Positions 43,360 to 52,078 are shown, counted from the stretch's first letter. The stretch: 64,000 nucleotides of DNA from CAYWNA01 sp964459305 (GCA_964459305.1 CAYWNA010000002.1:62001-126000); one strand, 5' to 3'. The notes: generated by a model from the letters alone, not told the origin. Numbers and translations are program-made.

Positions 43360-43713
43360 TTAGGACTTCTTGGCATACGCCTTCTTTGGCGGGCTGACGA
43401 CTCCCAACGAGACCCCGCTACGTCTCGCATACCGCTCCTTGCTGCCATCGTCCAAGTAGCGGTAGCCAACGCGGGTTGGCTTGTTGGTCTGCGGGCAAAT
43501 AACCATCACGTTCGAAGCGTCAATCGGCATCTCTTTGGACAAGCGGCCACCTTGCGGATTCCGCTGGCTTCGCCGCACGTGCTTGTACACACGGTTGATG
43601 CCTTCCACCACGACTTTGCCGACCTTGCCGTCGACGGCAAGCACCTTACCTCGCTCGCCGCGATAGTTGCCGGCGATCACTTCCACGTTGTCGTCGACTT
43701 TCATGTGCATCAC
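43360..43713 (-). CDS. rplX: 50S ribosomal protein L24, 117 aa
   Basis: KVDDNVEVIAGNYRGERGKV is the KOW motif of L24, followed by GINRVYKHVRRSQRNPQGGR. GTG 43713 overlaps the rplN stop by four bases; ATG 43710 or 43704 are alternatives. Confidence 0.95.
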   Translation of the reverse strand: MMHMKVDDNVEVIAGNYRGERGKVLAVDGKVGKVVVEGINRVYKHVRRSQRNPQGGRLSKEMPIDASNVMVICPQTNKPTRVGYRYLDDGSKERYARRSGVSLGVVSPPKKAYAKKS

Positions 43714-44078
43714 AGCACCTCACTGGCAAGGCTGACGATTTTCATAAAGTTCCGTTCACGCAACTCGCGGGCGACGGCCCCGAAAATGCGCGTGCCCCGT
43801 GGGTTGCGATCGGTGTCGATAATGACCACGGCGTTGCTGTCAAAGCGGATGTAACTGCCATCATTGCGTCGCGTCGGCTGTTTGGCTCGAACGATGACTG
43901 CACGGATCACGGACTTCTTTTTGATGTCGCTGCCCGGAATCACGCTCTTGACGCTGCAGACAATGACGTCTCCCAAATGGGCAAACCGTCTGCGCGTGCC
44001 GCCCAGCACTTTGATGCACTGGACCTCCTTCACTCCGGTATTATCCGCCACCTGCAAACGGGTTTCTTGCTGTATCAT
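43710..44078 (-). CDS. rplN: 50S ribosomal protein L14, 122 aa
   Basis: MIQQETRLQVADNTGVKEVQ and RAVIVRAKQPTRRNDGSYIR with DRNPRGTRIFGAVARELRE are L14, at the subunit interface. Confidence 0.97.
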   Translation of the reverse strand: MIQQETRLQVADNTGVKEVQCIKVLGGTRRRFAHLGDVIVCSVKSVIPGSDIKKKSVIRAVIVRAKQPTRRNDGSYIRFDSNAVVIIDTDRNPRGTRIFGAVARELRERNFMKIVSLASEVL

Positions 44079-44084
44079 CGCTGG

Positions 44085-44387
44085 TTATTCCTCTGCCGTA
44101 TCGCCTGGCTTTGCCGCTGTTCGCAATTTGGCCAGGTCGACAGCGCGACTCTTTTCAATAACCTTGACTAATTCCCATCGTTTCGTCTTGGACCGCGGTC
44201 GTGCTTCGATGATCTCGACCTTGTCTCCCTCGGCAGACTCCTCGGCCTCGTCGTGCACGTAGCAGACAGTCCTCTGGCGTACGAACTTCCCGTACTTGGG
44301 ATGTTGGACCAGACGAGGAATCTCGACGACTCTCGTCTTGGCCATCTTGTCGCTGGTGACAACGCCTACGGCAACTTTCTTGGGCAT
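44085..44387 (-). CDS. rpsQ: 30S ribosomal protein S17, 100 aa
   Basis: KKVAVGVVTSDKMAKTRVVE and KYGKFVRQRTVCYVHDEAEE match S17 with its OB fold. The C-terminus is slightly extended compared with the usual 80-90 residues. Confidence 0.95.
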   Translation of the reverse strand: MPKKVAVGVVTSDKMAKTRVVEIPRLVQHPKYGKFVRQRTVCYVHDEAEESAEGDKVEIIEARPRSKTKRWELVKVIEKSRAVDLAKLRTAAKPGDTAEE

Positions 44388-44393
44388 AACTGG

Positions 44394-44612
44394 TTACTTT
44401 GTCTGTTCTGCGTTGTTTTGTGCGTTCCGTTCCCGTTCCCGCTTCAACGTTTTGATCCGTGCGACCAGACGGCGGTGTCGCCGTAGTTCGCTGGGAGCGT
44501 CCAGCCGCTCGGTCTGCGACTGGATCCGCAGGCGAAACAAGTTCTCACATGCCTCTTTCAAGGTGAGCGCCAGTTGCTCGTCGCTCATGTCTCGCAGTTC
44601 GGCGGCTTTCAT
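44394..44612 (-). CDS. rpmC: 50S ribosomal protein L29, 72 aa
   Basis: MKAAELRDMSDEQLALTLKE and LFRLRIQSQTERLDAPSELR form the helical hairpin of L29. ATG 44612 chosen; ATG 44618 is two codons upstream. Confidence 0.95.
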   Translation of the reverse strand: MKAAELRDMSDEQLALTLKEACENLFRLRIQSQTERLDAPSELRRHRRLVARIKTLKRERERNAQNNAEQTK

Positions 44613-44630
44613 CGTCAATACTACCTGTGT

Positions 44631-45047
44631 CTAGCTCAGTCGACGTTTCACGAGACGCACGGGGATCGGCATTTTGTGGGCCAAGCGGGCGAAACAGACC
44701 TTGGCCTGCTCTTCGGTCACTCCACCCAACTCGTACAAAACCGTTCCCGGCCTCACACTGGCGACCCAGTGTTCTGGTTCGCCCTTGCCTTTCCCCATAC
44801 GAGTCTCCAATGGGGTCGACGTAATCGACTTATGAGGAAATATGCGAATGTACAGACGGCCTTCACCGCGCACGTACTGCTGTGCCGCAATACGCCCGGC
44901 TTCGATCGTCTGGGCCTTGATCCAGCCGCCCTTCAGCGCCTGGAGGCCGTAATCGCCAAAGACGACTCGGTTACCGCGAGTTGCGTTACCTTTTATACGT
45001 CCTCTTTGGCTTTTTCGGTGCTTGATCCGCTTCGGCATCAGGGCCAT
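44631..45047 (-). CDS. rplP: 50S ribosomal protein L16, 138 aa
   Basis: MALMPKRIKHRKSQRGRIKG and RMGKGKGEPEHWVASVRPGT are L16 signatures. The start lies inside the 3' end of rpsC: the two genes overlap by 62 bases in different frames (53 if the second Met is used). Confidence 0.96.
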   Translation of the reverse strand: MALMPKRIKHRKSQRGRIKGNATRGNRVVFGDYGLQALKGGWIKAQTIEAGRIAAQQYVRGEGRLYIRIFPHKSITSTPLETRMGKGKGEPEHWVASVRPGTVLYELGGVTEEQAKVCFARLAHKMPIPVRLVKRRLS

Positions 45048-45699
45048 CGGAAGCGTCTCCTTCGTACATGCCTTGGTTGATCCAGACCTGAATTCCGATA
45101 TGCCCTTGGGCGGTCTTCGCCTCGAAGAATCCGTAGTCGATCTTCGCCCGCAAGGTACTTAACGGAATCGAGCCCGATATTTGTTTTTCGCGGCGGGCCA
45201 TCTCGGCCCCGCCCAGCCGGCCGGCAAGTTGGACTTTGATGCCCTTGGCGCCGGCGTCCATCGTCTGTTCCATGGCCCGCTTCATCGTGCGGCGGAAGCT
45301 GGCACGCTTGGATAATTGCGCCCCAATCTCCTCCGCCACCAGTTGTGCCTGAAGTTCAGGACGGTGGATCTCTTCGATCTTCAGGTTGACCCGCCGGCCA
45401 ATCAGGTTCTGCAACTCCTGCTGGAGCAACTCGACCTCCTGGCCTTTCTTGCCGATGATCAAGCCGGGGCGAGCCACATGCAAAACAATCTTCACCTCGT
45501 CACGCGTACGTTCGATCTCGATTCGATCGATGCCCGCGTTGCGGTACTGCGTTTTCTGCGGGTGCTTCTTGATGAAGTCCCGGATCTTCTGATCCTCGAT
45601 CAGCAGGTCCGAGAACTCCTGTTTAGAAGCGTACCATCTGCTTTTCCAACCGGTCATTACGCCGGTGCGGAATGCGATCGGATTGACTTTCTGACCCAT
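44986..45699 (-). CDS. rpsC: 30S ribosomal protein S3, 237 aa
   Basis: MGQKVNPIAFRTGVMTGWKS, the KH-domain GLIIGKKGQEVELLQQELQN and IKVQLAGRLGGAEMARREKQ are S3. A C-terminal tail (DASDGPDAEADQAPKKPKRT) extends over the start of rplP. Confidence 0.96.
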   Translation of the reverse strand: MGQKVNPIAFRTGVMTGWKSRWYASKQEFSDLLIEDQKIRDFIKKHPQKTQYRNAGIDRIEIERTRDEVKIVLHVARPGLIIGKKGQEVELLQQELQNLIGRRVNLKIEEIHRPELQAQLVAEEIGAQLSKRASFRRTMKRAMEQTMDAGAKGIKVQLAGRLGGAEMARREKQISGSIPLSTLRAKIDYGFFEAKTAQGHIGIQVWINQGMYEGDASDGPDAEADQAPKKPKRTYKR

Positions 45700-45701
45700 A
45701 T

Positions 45702-46058
45702 TTAGATCTCGTCAATATCTGCGAGCGTTACGTGAATATGCGACATCCGCTTTTTGATCAAGTAAGCCATGCCTCGGGCCCGCGGACGGACCCGTTTGAA
45801 CATCGGCCCATTGTCGACCCGCGCCTCGGCGATCACCAAGTTGTCGATATCGATCGACTTGCCGCGAGTTTGATCGGGATCTTGAGCGCTGCCCAAGGCG
45901 CTGTTGATCACCTTTTCCAGCAGCCTCGCCCCACGCTGCGGCCTGAACTTCAGGATATCCAGCGCTTCGTCAGCGAACTTTCCGCGAATCAAATCCGCCA
46001 GCGGCCGCACTTTGCGGGGGCTGATCCGTGCGAATCTATGCGAGGCCCTAAATGACAT
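45702..46058 (-). CDS. rplV: 50S ribosomal protein L22, 118 aa
   Basis: RFARISPRKVRPLADLIRGK and the hairpin FKRVRPRARGMAYLIKKRMS, which reaches into the exit tunnel, identify L22. Confidence 0.96.
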   Translation of the reverse strand: MSFRASHRFARISPRKVRPLADLIRGKFADEALDILKFRPQRGARLLEKVINSALGSAQDPDQTRGKSIDIDNLVIAEARVDNGPMFKRVRPRARGMAYLIKKRMSHIHVTLADIDEI

Positions 46059-46073
46059 TTCTCTCGGTCCCTA

Positions 46074-46343
46074 TCAGCGCTTGCCCTTACCACCATGACC
46101 ACGAAAGACCCGAGTCGGAGCAAACTCGCCGAGTTTGTGCCCGACCATGTCCTCGGTCACGAATACCTTCATGTGCTGCCGGCCGTTGTGAACCAAAAAG
46201 GTCAGGCCGACAAACTCCGGCACGATAGTGCAGGCCCTCGCCCACGTCTTGATCGGATCTTTCGTACCCATCTCGATTTGCTTCTGCACCTTCTGGTACA
46301 GCTTGAAATCGACGTATGGGCCCTTTTTCAGTGACCTACTCAT
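46074..46343 (-). CDS. rpsS: 30S ribosomal protein S19, 89 aa
   Basis: MSRSLKKGPYVDFKLYQKVQ and KLGEFAPTRVFRGHGGKGKR are S19. Confidence 0.97.
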   Translation of the reverse strand: MSRSLKKGPYVDFKLYQKVQKQIEMGTKDPIKTWARACTIVPEFVGLTFLVHNGRQHMKVFVTEDMVGHKLGEFAPTRVFRGHGGKGKR

Positions 46344-46362
46344 GCGTGGCTACTTCTCCGCT

Positions 46363-47223
46363 TTACTTCTTCAACCTGAGTTGTCCGTATCGCTTCGAAC
46401 GTCGCCTGCGGACGATGGCAGCGTTCGAAGGCTTTCTCTTCTTGCGCGTCGCACCGCCCTTGGCCGGCTTGCCGGTTGGGCTGACCGGATGACGGCCGCC
46501 CTTCGTTCTTCCTTCACCCCCACCGTGCGGGTGATCGATCGGGTTCATGGCCGTGCCACGGACATGCGGCCGACGGCCCAGCCACCGCTTGCGGCCCGCT
46601 TTGCCCAACCGGATTCCCATGTGGTCCGCATTTCCGACTTTGCCGATCGTCGCGCGGCAGTTGGCGGGTACTCGACGGATTTCGCCGCTGGGCAAGGTGA
46701 TCTGCGCCCAGTTCGCCTCGCGAGCCACCAACGTCGCACCCGTGCCAGCGCTGCGACACATCGCGCCCCCCCGGCCCGGCAACAACTCGATGTTGTGAAT
46801 GGCCGTTCCAAGTGGGACCTTCTTCAAAGGCAGAGCGTTTCCTACCGTTGGCGGAGCGTTTGGTCCGTTCTCCACCTGATCGCCTGCCTTGAGGCCATCC
46901 GGCGCGAGAATGTAACGCTTCTCTCCATCCACGTAGTGCAACAACGCAATGCGGGCACTGCGATTTGGATCGTATTCAATGGAATGTACTTTGGCCGGCA
47001 CACCGTCTTTGTCGCGGCGAAAATCGATGACCCGATACGCGCGCTTGTGGCCGCCGCCACGATGACGTGCGGTGATCTTGCCTTGGTTGTTCCGCCCACC
47101 GGTTTTCCGAAGCGGCTTGACCAGCGACTTCGGCGGTTTCGCTCCAGGCGTCAGATCCGCAAAGTCACTGACGGTTGCGCCCCGCCGTCCGGGACTAGTC
47201 GCTTTGTAATGACGAATACCCAT
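46363..47223 (-). CDS. rplB: 50S ribosomal protein L2, 286 aa
   Basis: RNNQGKITARHRGGGHKRAY and the C-terminal AMNPIDHPHGGGEGRTKGGR, with the His essential for peptidyl-transferase assembly, identify L2. Confidence 0.97.
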   Translation of the reverse strand: MGIRHYKATSPGRRGATVSDFADLTPGAKPPKSLVKPLRKTGGRNNQGKITARHRGGGHKRAYRVIDFRRDKDGVPAKVHSIEYDPNRSARIALLHYVDGEKRYILAPDGLKAGDQVENGPNAPPTVGNALPLKKVPLGTAIHNIELLPGRGGAMCRSAGTGATLVAREANWAQITLPSGEIRRVPANCRATIGKVGNADHMGIRLGKAGRKRWLGRRPHVRGTAMNPIDHPHGGGEGRTKGGRHPVSPTGKPAKGGATRKKRKPSNAAIVRRRRSKRYGQLRLKK

Positions 47224-47243
47224 AATTCCTTCTCGCCGCCGGT

Positions 47244-47570
47244 TTAGAAGAAGTTAATTCTGTCTTCTTTGTCCAGCGTCACAAGCGCCTTCTTCCAGTT
47301 CTTCGTGTACCCGGTACGGTAACGATAACGTCGCGGTTTACCGGCACGGTTTTGTGTCCGGACCTTCGCGACTTTCACGTCAAACAGTTCCTCGACAGCC
47401 CGCTTGATGTCCGCCTTGTCAGCCAGAAGATTCACTTCGAACGCGTACTGGTTGAACTCCGTCGAGTTGTAGACACCTTTCTCCGTCACCAAGGGCCGCA
47501 TAATGATCTGGTGCGGCTCCAAGTGCAGCCGCGTGTCGGTGCCGTGGCTCTTGTGTCGCGGATTGCCCAT
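47244..47570 (-). CDS. rplW: 50S ribosomal protein L23, 108 aa
   Basis: HQIIMRPLVTEKGVYNSTEF and the central VNLLADKADIKRAVEELFDV are L23, at the tunnel exit. The N-terminus is about 15 residues longer than usual. Confidence 0.95.
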   Translation of the reverse strand: MGNPRHKSHGTDTRLHLEPHQIIMRPLVTEKGVYNSTEFNQYAFEVNLLADKADIKRAVEELFDVKVAKVRTQNRAGKPRRYRYRTGYTKNWKKALVTLDKEDRINFF

Positions 47571-47606
47571 TTGACTTTCCTATCGATTCGATTTTCTCGC
47601 CAGAGT

Positions 47607-48236
47607 TCAGGATTCAGGATTCTGGCGAATCGCGTCCAACGCCTGTTTTGTTACCAGCATGCGACGCGGCTGAAGCACGCAGAGCGCGTTCAGATCGCCG
47701 ACCGGCGATACCGTCACTTTGTCGATGTTGCGGGCGCTCTTATAAACATTGACGTCGTACGATTCAGTTGTCACCAACGTAGTCGTCCCAGCCAGCTTGA
47801 GCGCCTTTAGCACATCAAACATTTCCTTCGTCCGCGGCTCGCTGAAAGCCAAGTCGTCGATCACGACGACGCCGCCGTCTACGATCTTTGACGCGATTGC
47901 CATCCGCGTCGCGGCTCGCACCGCTTTCTTCGGCAGACGGTAGGAGTAATCGCGCGGCCGGATCGCAAAAACATGACCGCCGCCTCGCCGAAGCCCAGAG
48001 CGGCTGTGGCCGGCCCGGGCGCGGCCCGTGCCTTTCTGGCGGTACATCTTCGCCGTCGAAGCGGCCACTTCTGCACGCGACTTCGTCTTGGCCGAGCCTT
48101 GCCGACGATTCGCCTGATACATGACGACCGCGTCGTGCAATAACTGCCTGTTGATGCTCGGCGCAATCTCGGCGGGGTCGATCTCGTAAGTCCCGACCTC
48201 GGCGCCGCTCCGATCGTAAATTGGCAAACTAGTCAT
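47607..48236 (-). CDS. rplD: 50S ribosomal protein L4, 209 aa
   Basis: KMYRQKGTGRARAGHSRSGL is the tunnel loop of L4, and IYDRSGAEVGTYEIDPAEIA its N-terminus. In some bacteria L4 represses the S10 operon. Confidence 0.96.
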   Translation of the reverse strand: MTSLPIYDRSGAEVGTYEIDPAEIAPSINRQLLHDAVVMYQANRRQGSAKTKSRAEVAASTAKMYRQKGTGRARAGHSRSGLRRGGGHVFAIRPRDYSYRLPKKAVRAATRMAIASKIVDGGVVVIDDLAFSEPRTKEMFDVLKALKLAGTTTLVTTESYDVNVYKSARNIDKVTVSPVGDLNALCVLQPRRMLVTKQALDAIRQNPES

Positions 48237-48243
48237 GATCGAC

Positions 48244-48957
48244 CTAACCGACCTTGTTCGTTTCGCAAATCACCAAAAAGCCGCCATTGGGGCCCGGAAT
48301 CGCACCACGCACCAGCAGGAGGTGGTTATCAGGATCGACTTTCACGACCTTCAGATTCCGCGTGGTGGTTTTCACATTGCCGTACTGCCCCGCCATGCGG
48401 ATTCCTTTGAAAAGACGGCTTGGGGTGGCACTCATGCCCGTGCCTCCTGCATGCCGATGCACTTTCTTCACGCCGTGCGAAGCCCGCTGGCCGGAAAAAT
48501 TATGACGCTTCATCACGCCAGCAAACCCATGCCCTTTGCTGGTCCCAGTGATATCCACCGATTTGACCTCTGCTAGAGCCTCGACGGTTACCTCCTGCCC
48601 GATTTCGCAGCCATCAGCGGAACCGCGAACTTCACGAATGAACCGCTTGGGTTCGCAATCGGCTTTGGGTGGGAGTTGGACGCCCGCGGCAGCACGCTTC
48701 TTAGAACGCTTGCTGCTGATGTTTGCGACATGACCACGTTCGGCACGACTTGCTTGGCTTTGTCGGGACCTTCCGCCCTTGGGCCGTTTTCTATCGAGAT
48801 ACCCTAGCTGAATCGCCTCGTAGCCGTCCCGGTCGACCGTGCGAATCTGAAGCACGTGGCAAGGCCCAGCTTGGACGACCGTGACCGGAATGACCTCACC
48901 GGAGTCATCGTAGACTTGTGTCATCCCGACCTTTCGGCCGAGTATCCCTTTTACCAT
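48244..48957 (-). CDS. rplC: 50S ribosomal protein L3, 237 aa
   Basis: GILGRKVGMTQVYDDSGEVI and the central ITGTSKGHGFAGVMKRHNFS are L3. Second gene of the S10 operon. Confidence 0.97.
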   Translation of the reverse strand: MVKGILGRKVGMTQVYDDSGEVIPVTVVQAGPCHVLQIRTVDRDGYEAIQLGYLDRKRPKGGRSRQSQASRAERGHVANISSKRSKKRAAAGVQLPPKADCEPKRFIREVRGSADGCEIGQEVTVEALAEVKSVDITGTSKGHGFAGVMKRHNFSGQRASHGVKKVHRHAGGTGMSATPSRLFKGIRMAGQYGNVKTTTRNLKVVKVDPDNHLLLVRGAIPGPNGGFLVICETNKVG

Positions 48958-49130
48958 CGGTCTGTACCTTGTGGTCTATCGCCTACGGGAGCCTGGGAAC
49001 TTCTGCTGTAGCCAGGGGCAAATCGCCCCGGGCACCACACCAACAAGCCGCTTGGCCTGCTGCTACAGCCGTCCCAGCTTACCCGAACGGCATCCGTTCA
49101 TATCCTCGCCTGAGCAACAATCACGAAAGA
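48958..49130. other. rpsJ-rplC spacer with hairpins
   Basis: Contains GGGGCAAATCGCCCC (49015-49029) and GCTGTAGC / GCTACAGC arms around it (48990s and 49060s). It may fold in the mRNA leader of rplC; no gene seen. Confidence 0.35.
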
Positions 49131-49460
49131 CTACCTGGTGGAAGCCTTGATCTTGATGTCGACGCCGGCCGGCAGACTCACTTTGTTGAGCGCCTCGATC
49201 GTCTTGGCCGTTGCCTGCACGATGTCGATCAATCGTTTGTGAGTCCTGATCTCGAATTGCTGCCGGGCCTTCTTGTCAACGTGCGGTCCGGACAGCACTG
49301 TGTACTTCTCGATTCGGGTGGGCAACGGAATAGGTCCGTGCACCTCGGAATGCGTGCGTTTTGCGGTGTCAACGATCTCCTGGGCACTCTGGTCCAGGAT
49401 GGCGTGATCGTAAGCTTCCATCCGAATTCGGATTACTTCATTCGTTGTACCAGCCGCCAC
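49131..49460 (-). CDS. rpsJ: 30S ribosomal protein S10, 109 aa
   Basis: IRIRMEAYDHAILDQSAQEI and VHGPIPLPTRIEKYTVLSGP with KARQQFEIRTHKRLIDIVQA are S10. First gene of the cluster; a near-consensus promoter lies about 105 bases upstream. Confidence 0.97.
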   Translation of the reverse strand: MAAGTTNEVIRIRMEAYDHAILDQSAQEIVDTAKRTHSEVHGPIPLPTRIEKYTVLSGPHVDKKARQQFEIRTHKRLIDIVQATAKTIEALNKVSLPAGVDIKIKASTR

Positions 49461-49565
49461 GTTGCACTCCGTCCGATGTTCGCCCGGTATTCGGCTGTGA
49501 TGTCGCTCGACGGCGATTCACGTTGCCCAACCCTAGGCACCCTATACATTTGTGCGAAACCAAAG

Positions 49566-49594
49566 ATCCTAAGGGTCGCTCATTTGTCCGTCAA
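49566..49594 (-). promoter_or_regulatory. Promoter of the S10-spc-alpha cluster
   Basis: On the minus strand TTGACG (49589-49594) and TAGGAT (49566-49571) are separated by 17 bases, each with five of six consensus positions matched or nearly so. It lies before rpsJ with a leader of about 100 bases. Confidence 0.7.
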
Positions 49595-49619
49595 CACCTA
49601 AGACAGCTCGGTTACGGAA

Positions 49620-49900
49620 AAAAGGCAAAAAGTTGTGGTCTGTACGCGATTTGTATCGGCGCGAGGCTGTGGCGACTCCAATCCAGATTGTTGTAGCCCG
49701 CACGCGTGTTTGGTAGTGCGCAATTGGCCTGTTACTGGATGCAACGCCAACGGGCCATCCCTTCGGGATTACTGCTGGAGGACAACTCTGCAGCGAAAGG
49801 GGGCAAACACGCCGCTTCAGACTCAGGCAATCGGCAAGTCATCCCCTAAGATGAACCAGTAAATGCCGAATTGGGCACATTTACCGCTTCTCAGCCGGAC
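49620..49900. other. Structured intergenic region between divergent operons
   Basis: No gene is seen. ATCCCTTCGGGAT (49758-49770) forms a tight hairpin and CTGCTGGAG/CTCTGCAG (49773-49795) another. It could be a leader or a small RNA, but it matches none of the RNAs I know (no tmRNA, SRP or RNase P signatures). Confidence 0.3.
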
Positions 49901-49965
49901 GCGTGGTTGCTAAGCTGAGTGTTCATCCGATAAAGAACCGCAGACACGGGGGAAGGTACAGAATT

Positions 49966-50064
49966 GTGGCAAAACCAAAACACAAAGTGAAGAAGGCTAA
50001 TCACGGAAAACGTCCTGCGAGCGCCAAAGCGCGTAAATCCAAACGCAGGAAGATACGCACGTAG
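49966..50064 (+). CDS. Very basic 32-residue protein
   Basis: A GTG start preceded at good distance by GGGGGAAGG opens a frame that begins VAKPKHKVKKANHGKRPASA and ends SKRRKIRT. More than half of the residues are Lys, Arg or His, with no hydrophobic core, as in small ribosome-associated proteins. It lies 18 bases before the fabZ-like gene and is probably co-transcribed with it. I cannot assign a family. Confidence 0.6.
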   Translation: MAKPKHKVKKANHGKRPASAKARKSKRRKIRT

Positions 50065-50081
50065 AAATCAGGAACTCCACA

Positions 50082-50600
50082 GTGCCTAGAAAAGAGATTC
50101 TGTTCGATCTGTCGACCATCGACTTTGACAACGTCGTTGCGGATATTGAAGATATCCGCAAATACAACCCGCAACGCTACGAAATGGAGCAGTTGACGGC
50201 GATCGTTTATGAGGACCTCGAAAAATACTTGATCATCGGCTACAAGGACGTTGCTGACGACGAGTTCTGGGCGCGCGGGCACATGCCTGGTATGCCGCTG
50301 ATGCCGGGTGTGATCATGGTCGAAGCGGCCGCGCAATTGTGCAGTTATTTTTCGCAGAGACACGACCTTCTGGGCGCCGCGATGGTCGGTTTTGGCGGAC
50401 TGGAAGACGTTCGCTTCCGTGATCCCGTGGTTCCGGGTGACCGCCTCGTAATCCTGAGCCAGCTGACGAAAGTGCGTCGTCGACGGATGATCATCAGCCA
50501 GTTTCAAGGCATCGTCAAAGGCTCCGTGACGGTGGAAGGGGTAATCAAGGGGATACCCATTCCTATTGAGGCACTTACGGCTCGCCAGGTGAGCCAGTGA
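50082..50600 (+). CDS. fabZ: FabZ-like 3-hydroxyacyl-[ACP] dehydratase, 172 aa
   Basis: The hot-dog motif FWARGHMPGMPLMPGVIMVE contains the catalytic His, with the Glu of VEAAAQLCSY at the expected distance; FRDPVVPGDRLVI follows. It catalyses dehydration of 3-hydroxyacyl-ACP in fatty-acid synthesis in the cytoplasm. The N-terminus (about 45 residues before the fold, including DIEDIRKYNPQRYEMEQLTA) is longer than in classical FabZ, so a related dehydratase with another acyl substrate is possible. GTG 50082 is the start; trmB follows 6 bases after the stop. Confidence 0.82.
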   Translation: MPRKEILFDLSTIDFDNVVADIEDIRKYNPQRYEMEQLTAIVYEDLEKYLIIGYKDVADDEFWARGHMPGMPLMPGVIMVEAAAQLCSYFSQRHDLLGAAMVGFGGLEDVRFRDPVVPGDRLVILSQLTKVRRRRMIISQFQGIVKGSVTVEGVIKGIPIPIEALTARQVSQ

Positions 50601-50606
50601 TCGAGT

Positions 50607-51251
50607 ATGGGCCGACGCGCGCTACGCAGTATTGACCCATCGCTGGACCTCTCCCAGCATCTGAAGCCGACCGAGCAGCTGCCGGCCCCACTAGACATTG
50701 CGGCCCTGTTTGGCCGCGCTGCGCCGTTGGAAATCGAAGTTGGCAGCGGCAAAGGCTTGTTTCTAATCAATGCATCCGGCGAGAATCCAGACCGGAGTTT
50801 CCTCGGTTGCGAAGTATCTCGCAAGTACGCGCGCTTCGCAGCGTCCAGATTGGTCCGTGCCGAACGCGGGAACGCGATCGTCGCTCATGGGGACGCCAAA
50901 CAACTTTTTCGCGACCGGCTGCCCGACTCGTGTGCGGCGGCCGTACACATCTATTTTCCTGATCCCTGGTGGAAAAAGCGGCACATGCGCCGCCGGCTGC
51001 TGGACCGTCCTTTCTTGATGGATCTGGAACGCACGCTGGAACCGGACGGGATATTCCATTTCTGGTCGGATGTCGAGGAGTACTTTCAGGCTGCGCTGGA
51101 GTTGATCGCCGAGTGCACCAAGCTGGAAGGCCCGCTTGACGTGACGGAACGACCCGCCGAGCACGATATGGACTACCGCACCCATTTCGAGCGGCGCATG
51201 AGGCTGCACGCCGTCCCGGTATACCGCGCGGAATTTCGCCGCGGTGGCTGA
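50607..51251 (+). CDS. trmB: tRNA (guanine-N7-)-methyltransferase, 214 aa
   Basis: LEIEVGSGKGLFLINASGEN is the S-adenosylmethionine-binding loop, and VHIYFPDPWWKKRHMRRRLL is the family signature that binds tRNA. The enzyme methylates G46 of tRNA. Length is standard. Six bases separate it from the fabZ-like gene. Confidence 0.94.
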   Translation: MGRRALRSIDPSLDLSQHLKPTEQLPAPLDIAALFGRAAPLEIEVGSGKGLFLINASGENPDRSFLGCEVSRKYARFAASRLVRAERGNAIVAHGDAKQLFRDRLPDSCAAAVHIYFPDPWWKKRHMRRRLLDRPFLMDLERTLEPDGIFHFWSDVEEYFQAALELIAECTKLEGPLDVTERPAEHDMDYRTHFERRMRLHAVPVYRAEFRRGG

Positions 51252-51501
51252 GGTGCCACCGTTGTCCGAAGGGTGCTCCCGGCATTGTCCGGGAAGTCGA
51301 ATGGGTTCAGGTCTTTGTTGGGAACGGTTTCCGCGACGTTCCGCGATCAGCCGAGGCTGTTGCCATCTCGTGGAACGCCACGGAGGCGTTCCCCCAGGGC
51401 ACCGTCTTTCGCTTCTCCATACCGACGACAAAAGGCAACTCACCCCATCGAACGGTCGTGACAGGATCACGTTAGCCACTCCGTTCTCGGCAACCCGTGC
51501 T

Positions 51502-51780
51502 CTACTCCAACTTCTCGCGAAGAGCGTCTCGCTCGCGTCGGGTCGCCTCCAAATCGAACATCAGGTATTTCATGTCGAGGCGCAACTGGCCGAGCGCCTC
51601 TTGTACCAAGTGCAAGATGCGGCGCCGGCGTTTGGTGCTTTCCACCACTTGGTCGAGGATCGGTCGAACAGGCCCTCGGTATTCGCCCGGCAAGGCCTCG
51701 ATCGCATCAACCAGTTCCGCGATCTCTTTGGGAAGTTCGTCTGAATCAAAAGCGACATAAGAACTTTTTTGCATGTGCAT
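51502..51780 (-). CDS. Hypothetical coiled-coil protein, 92 aa
   Basis: MHMQKSSYVAFDSDELPKEI is followed by LVDAIEALPGEYRGPVRPIL and an Arg-rich helix, then by a heptad-like segment (FDLEATRRERDALREKLE). A cytoplasmic helical protein is likely; I do not recognise the family. Confidence 0.65.
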   Translation of the reverse strand: MHMQKSSYVAFDSDELPKEIAELVDAIEALPGEYRGPVRPILDQVVESTKRRRRILHLVQEALGQLRLDMKYLMFDLEATRRERDALREKLE

Positions 51781-52078
51781 GCTTTCTCCCGCCTACGAGT
51801 GTGATGAAGGCAGTGATAGCAGAAGGCGTGCCGATGAGGTCTCGCCTGGCATGCGGTCGACGTAAGTCTTATGCCTACTGCATGTTAGGAAAAACGGTCT
51901 CGCTTGTGCCGCCGAGCGACGTTGCCGAAAAGCATCGCAGTTGATCTACCGACATTCCGCAAATCCTGTTACAAGCTCGGCTTACGTCGATGATGAAGGT
52001 CAGGGTCCCGGGTTGACTCTACGCAACGTCGTTGTCTCGACGTGTACACGCACATCGTCACGTTTCAAAATCGCAACA
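51781..52078. other. Intergenic region
   Basis: Upstream regions of two divergent genes. I see no gene, no strong promoter pair and no repeat. Confidence 0.3.

Noticed and set aside
46228..47247. Plus-strand frame of 339 codons
   Set aside because: Antisense to rplB and rpsS.
49620..49900. tmRNA, SRP RNA, 6S RNA or RNase P RNA
   Set aside because: None of their conserved sequence blocks is visible.
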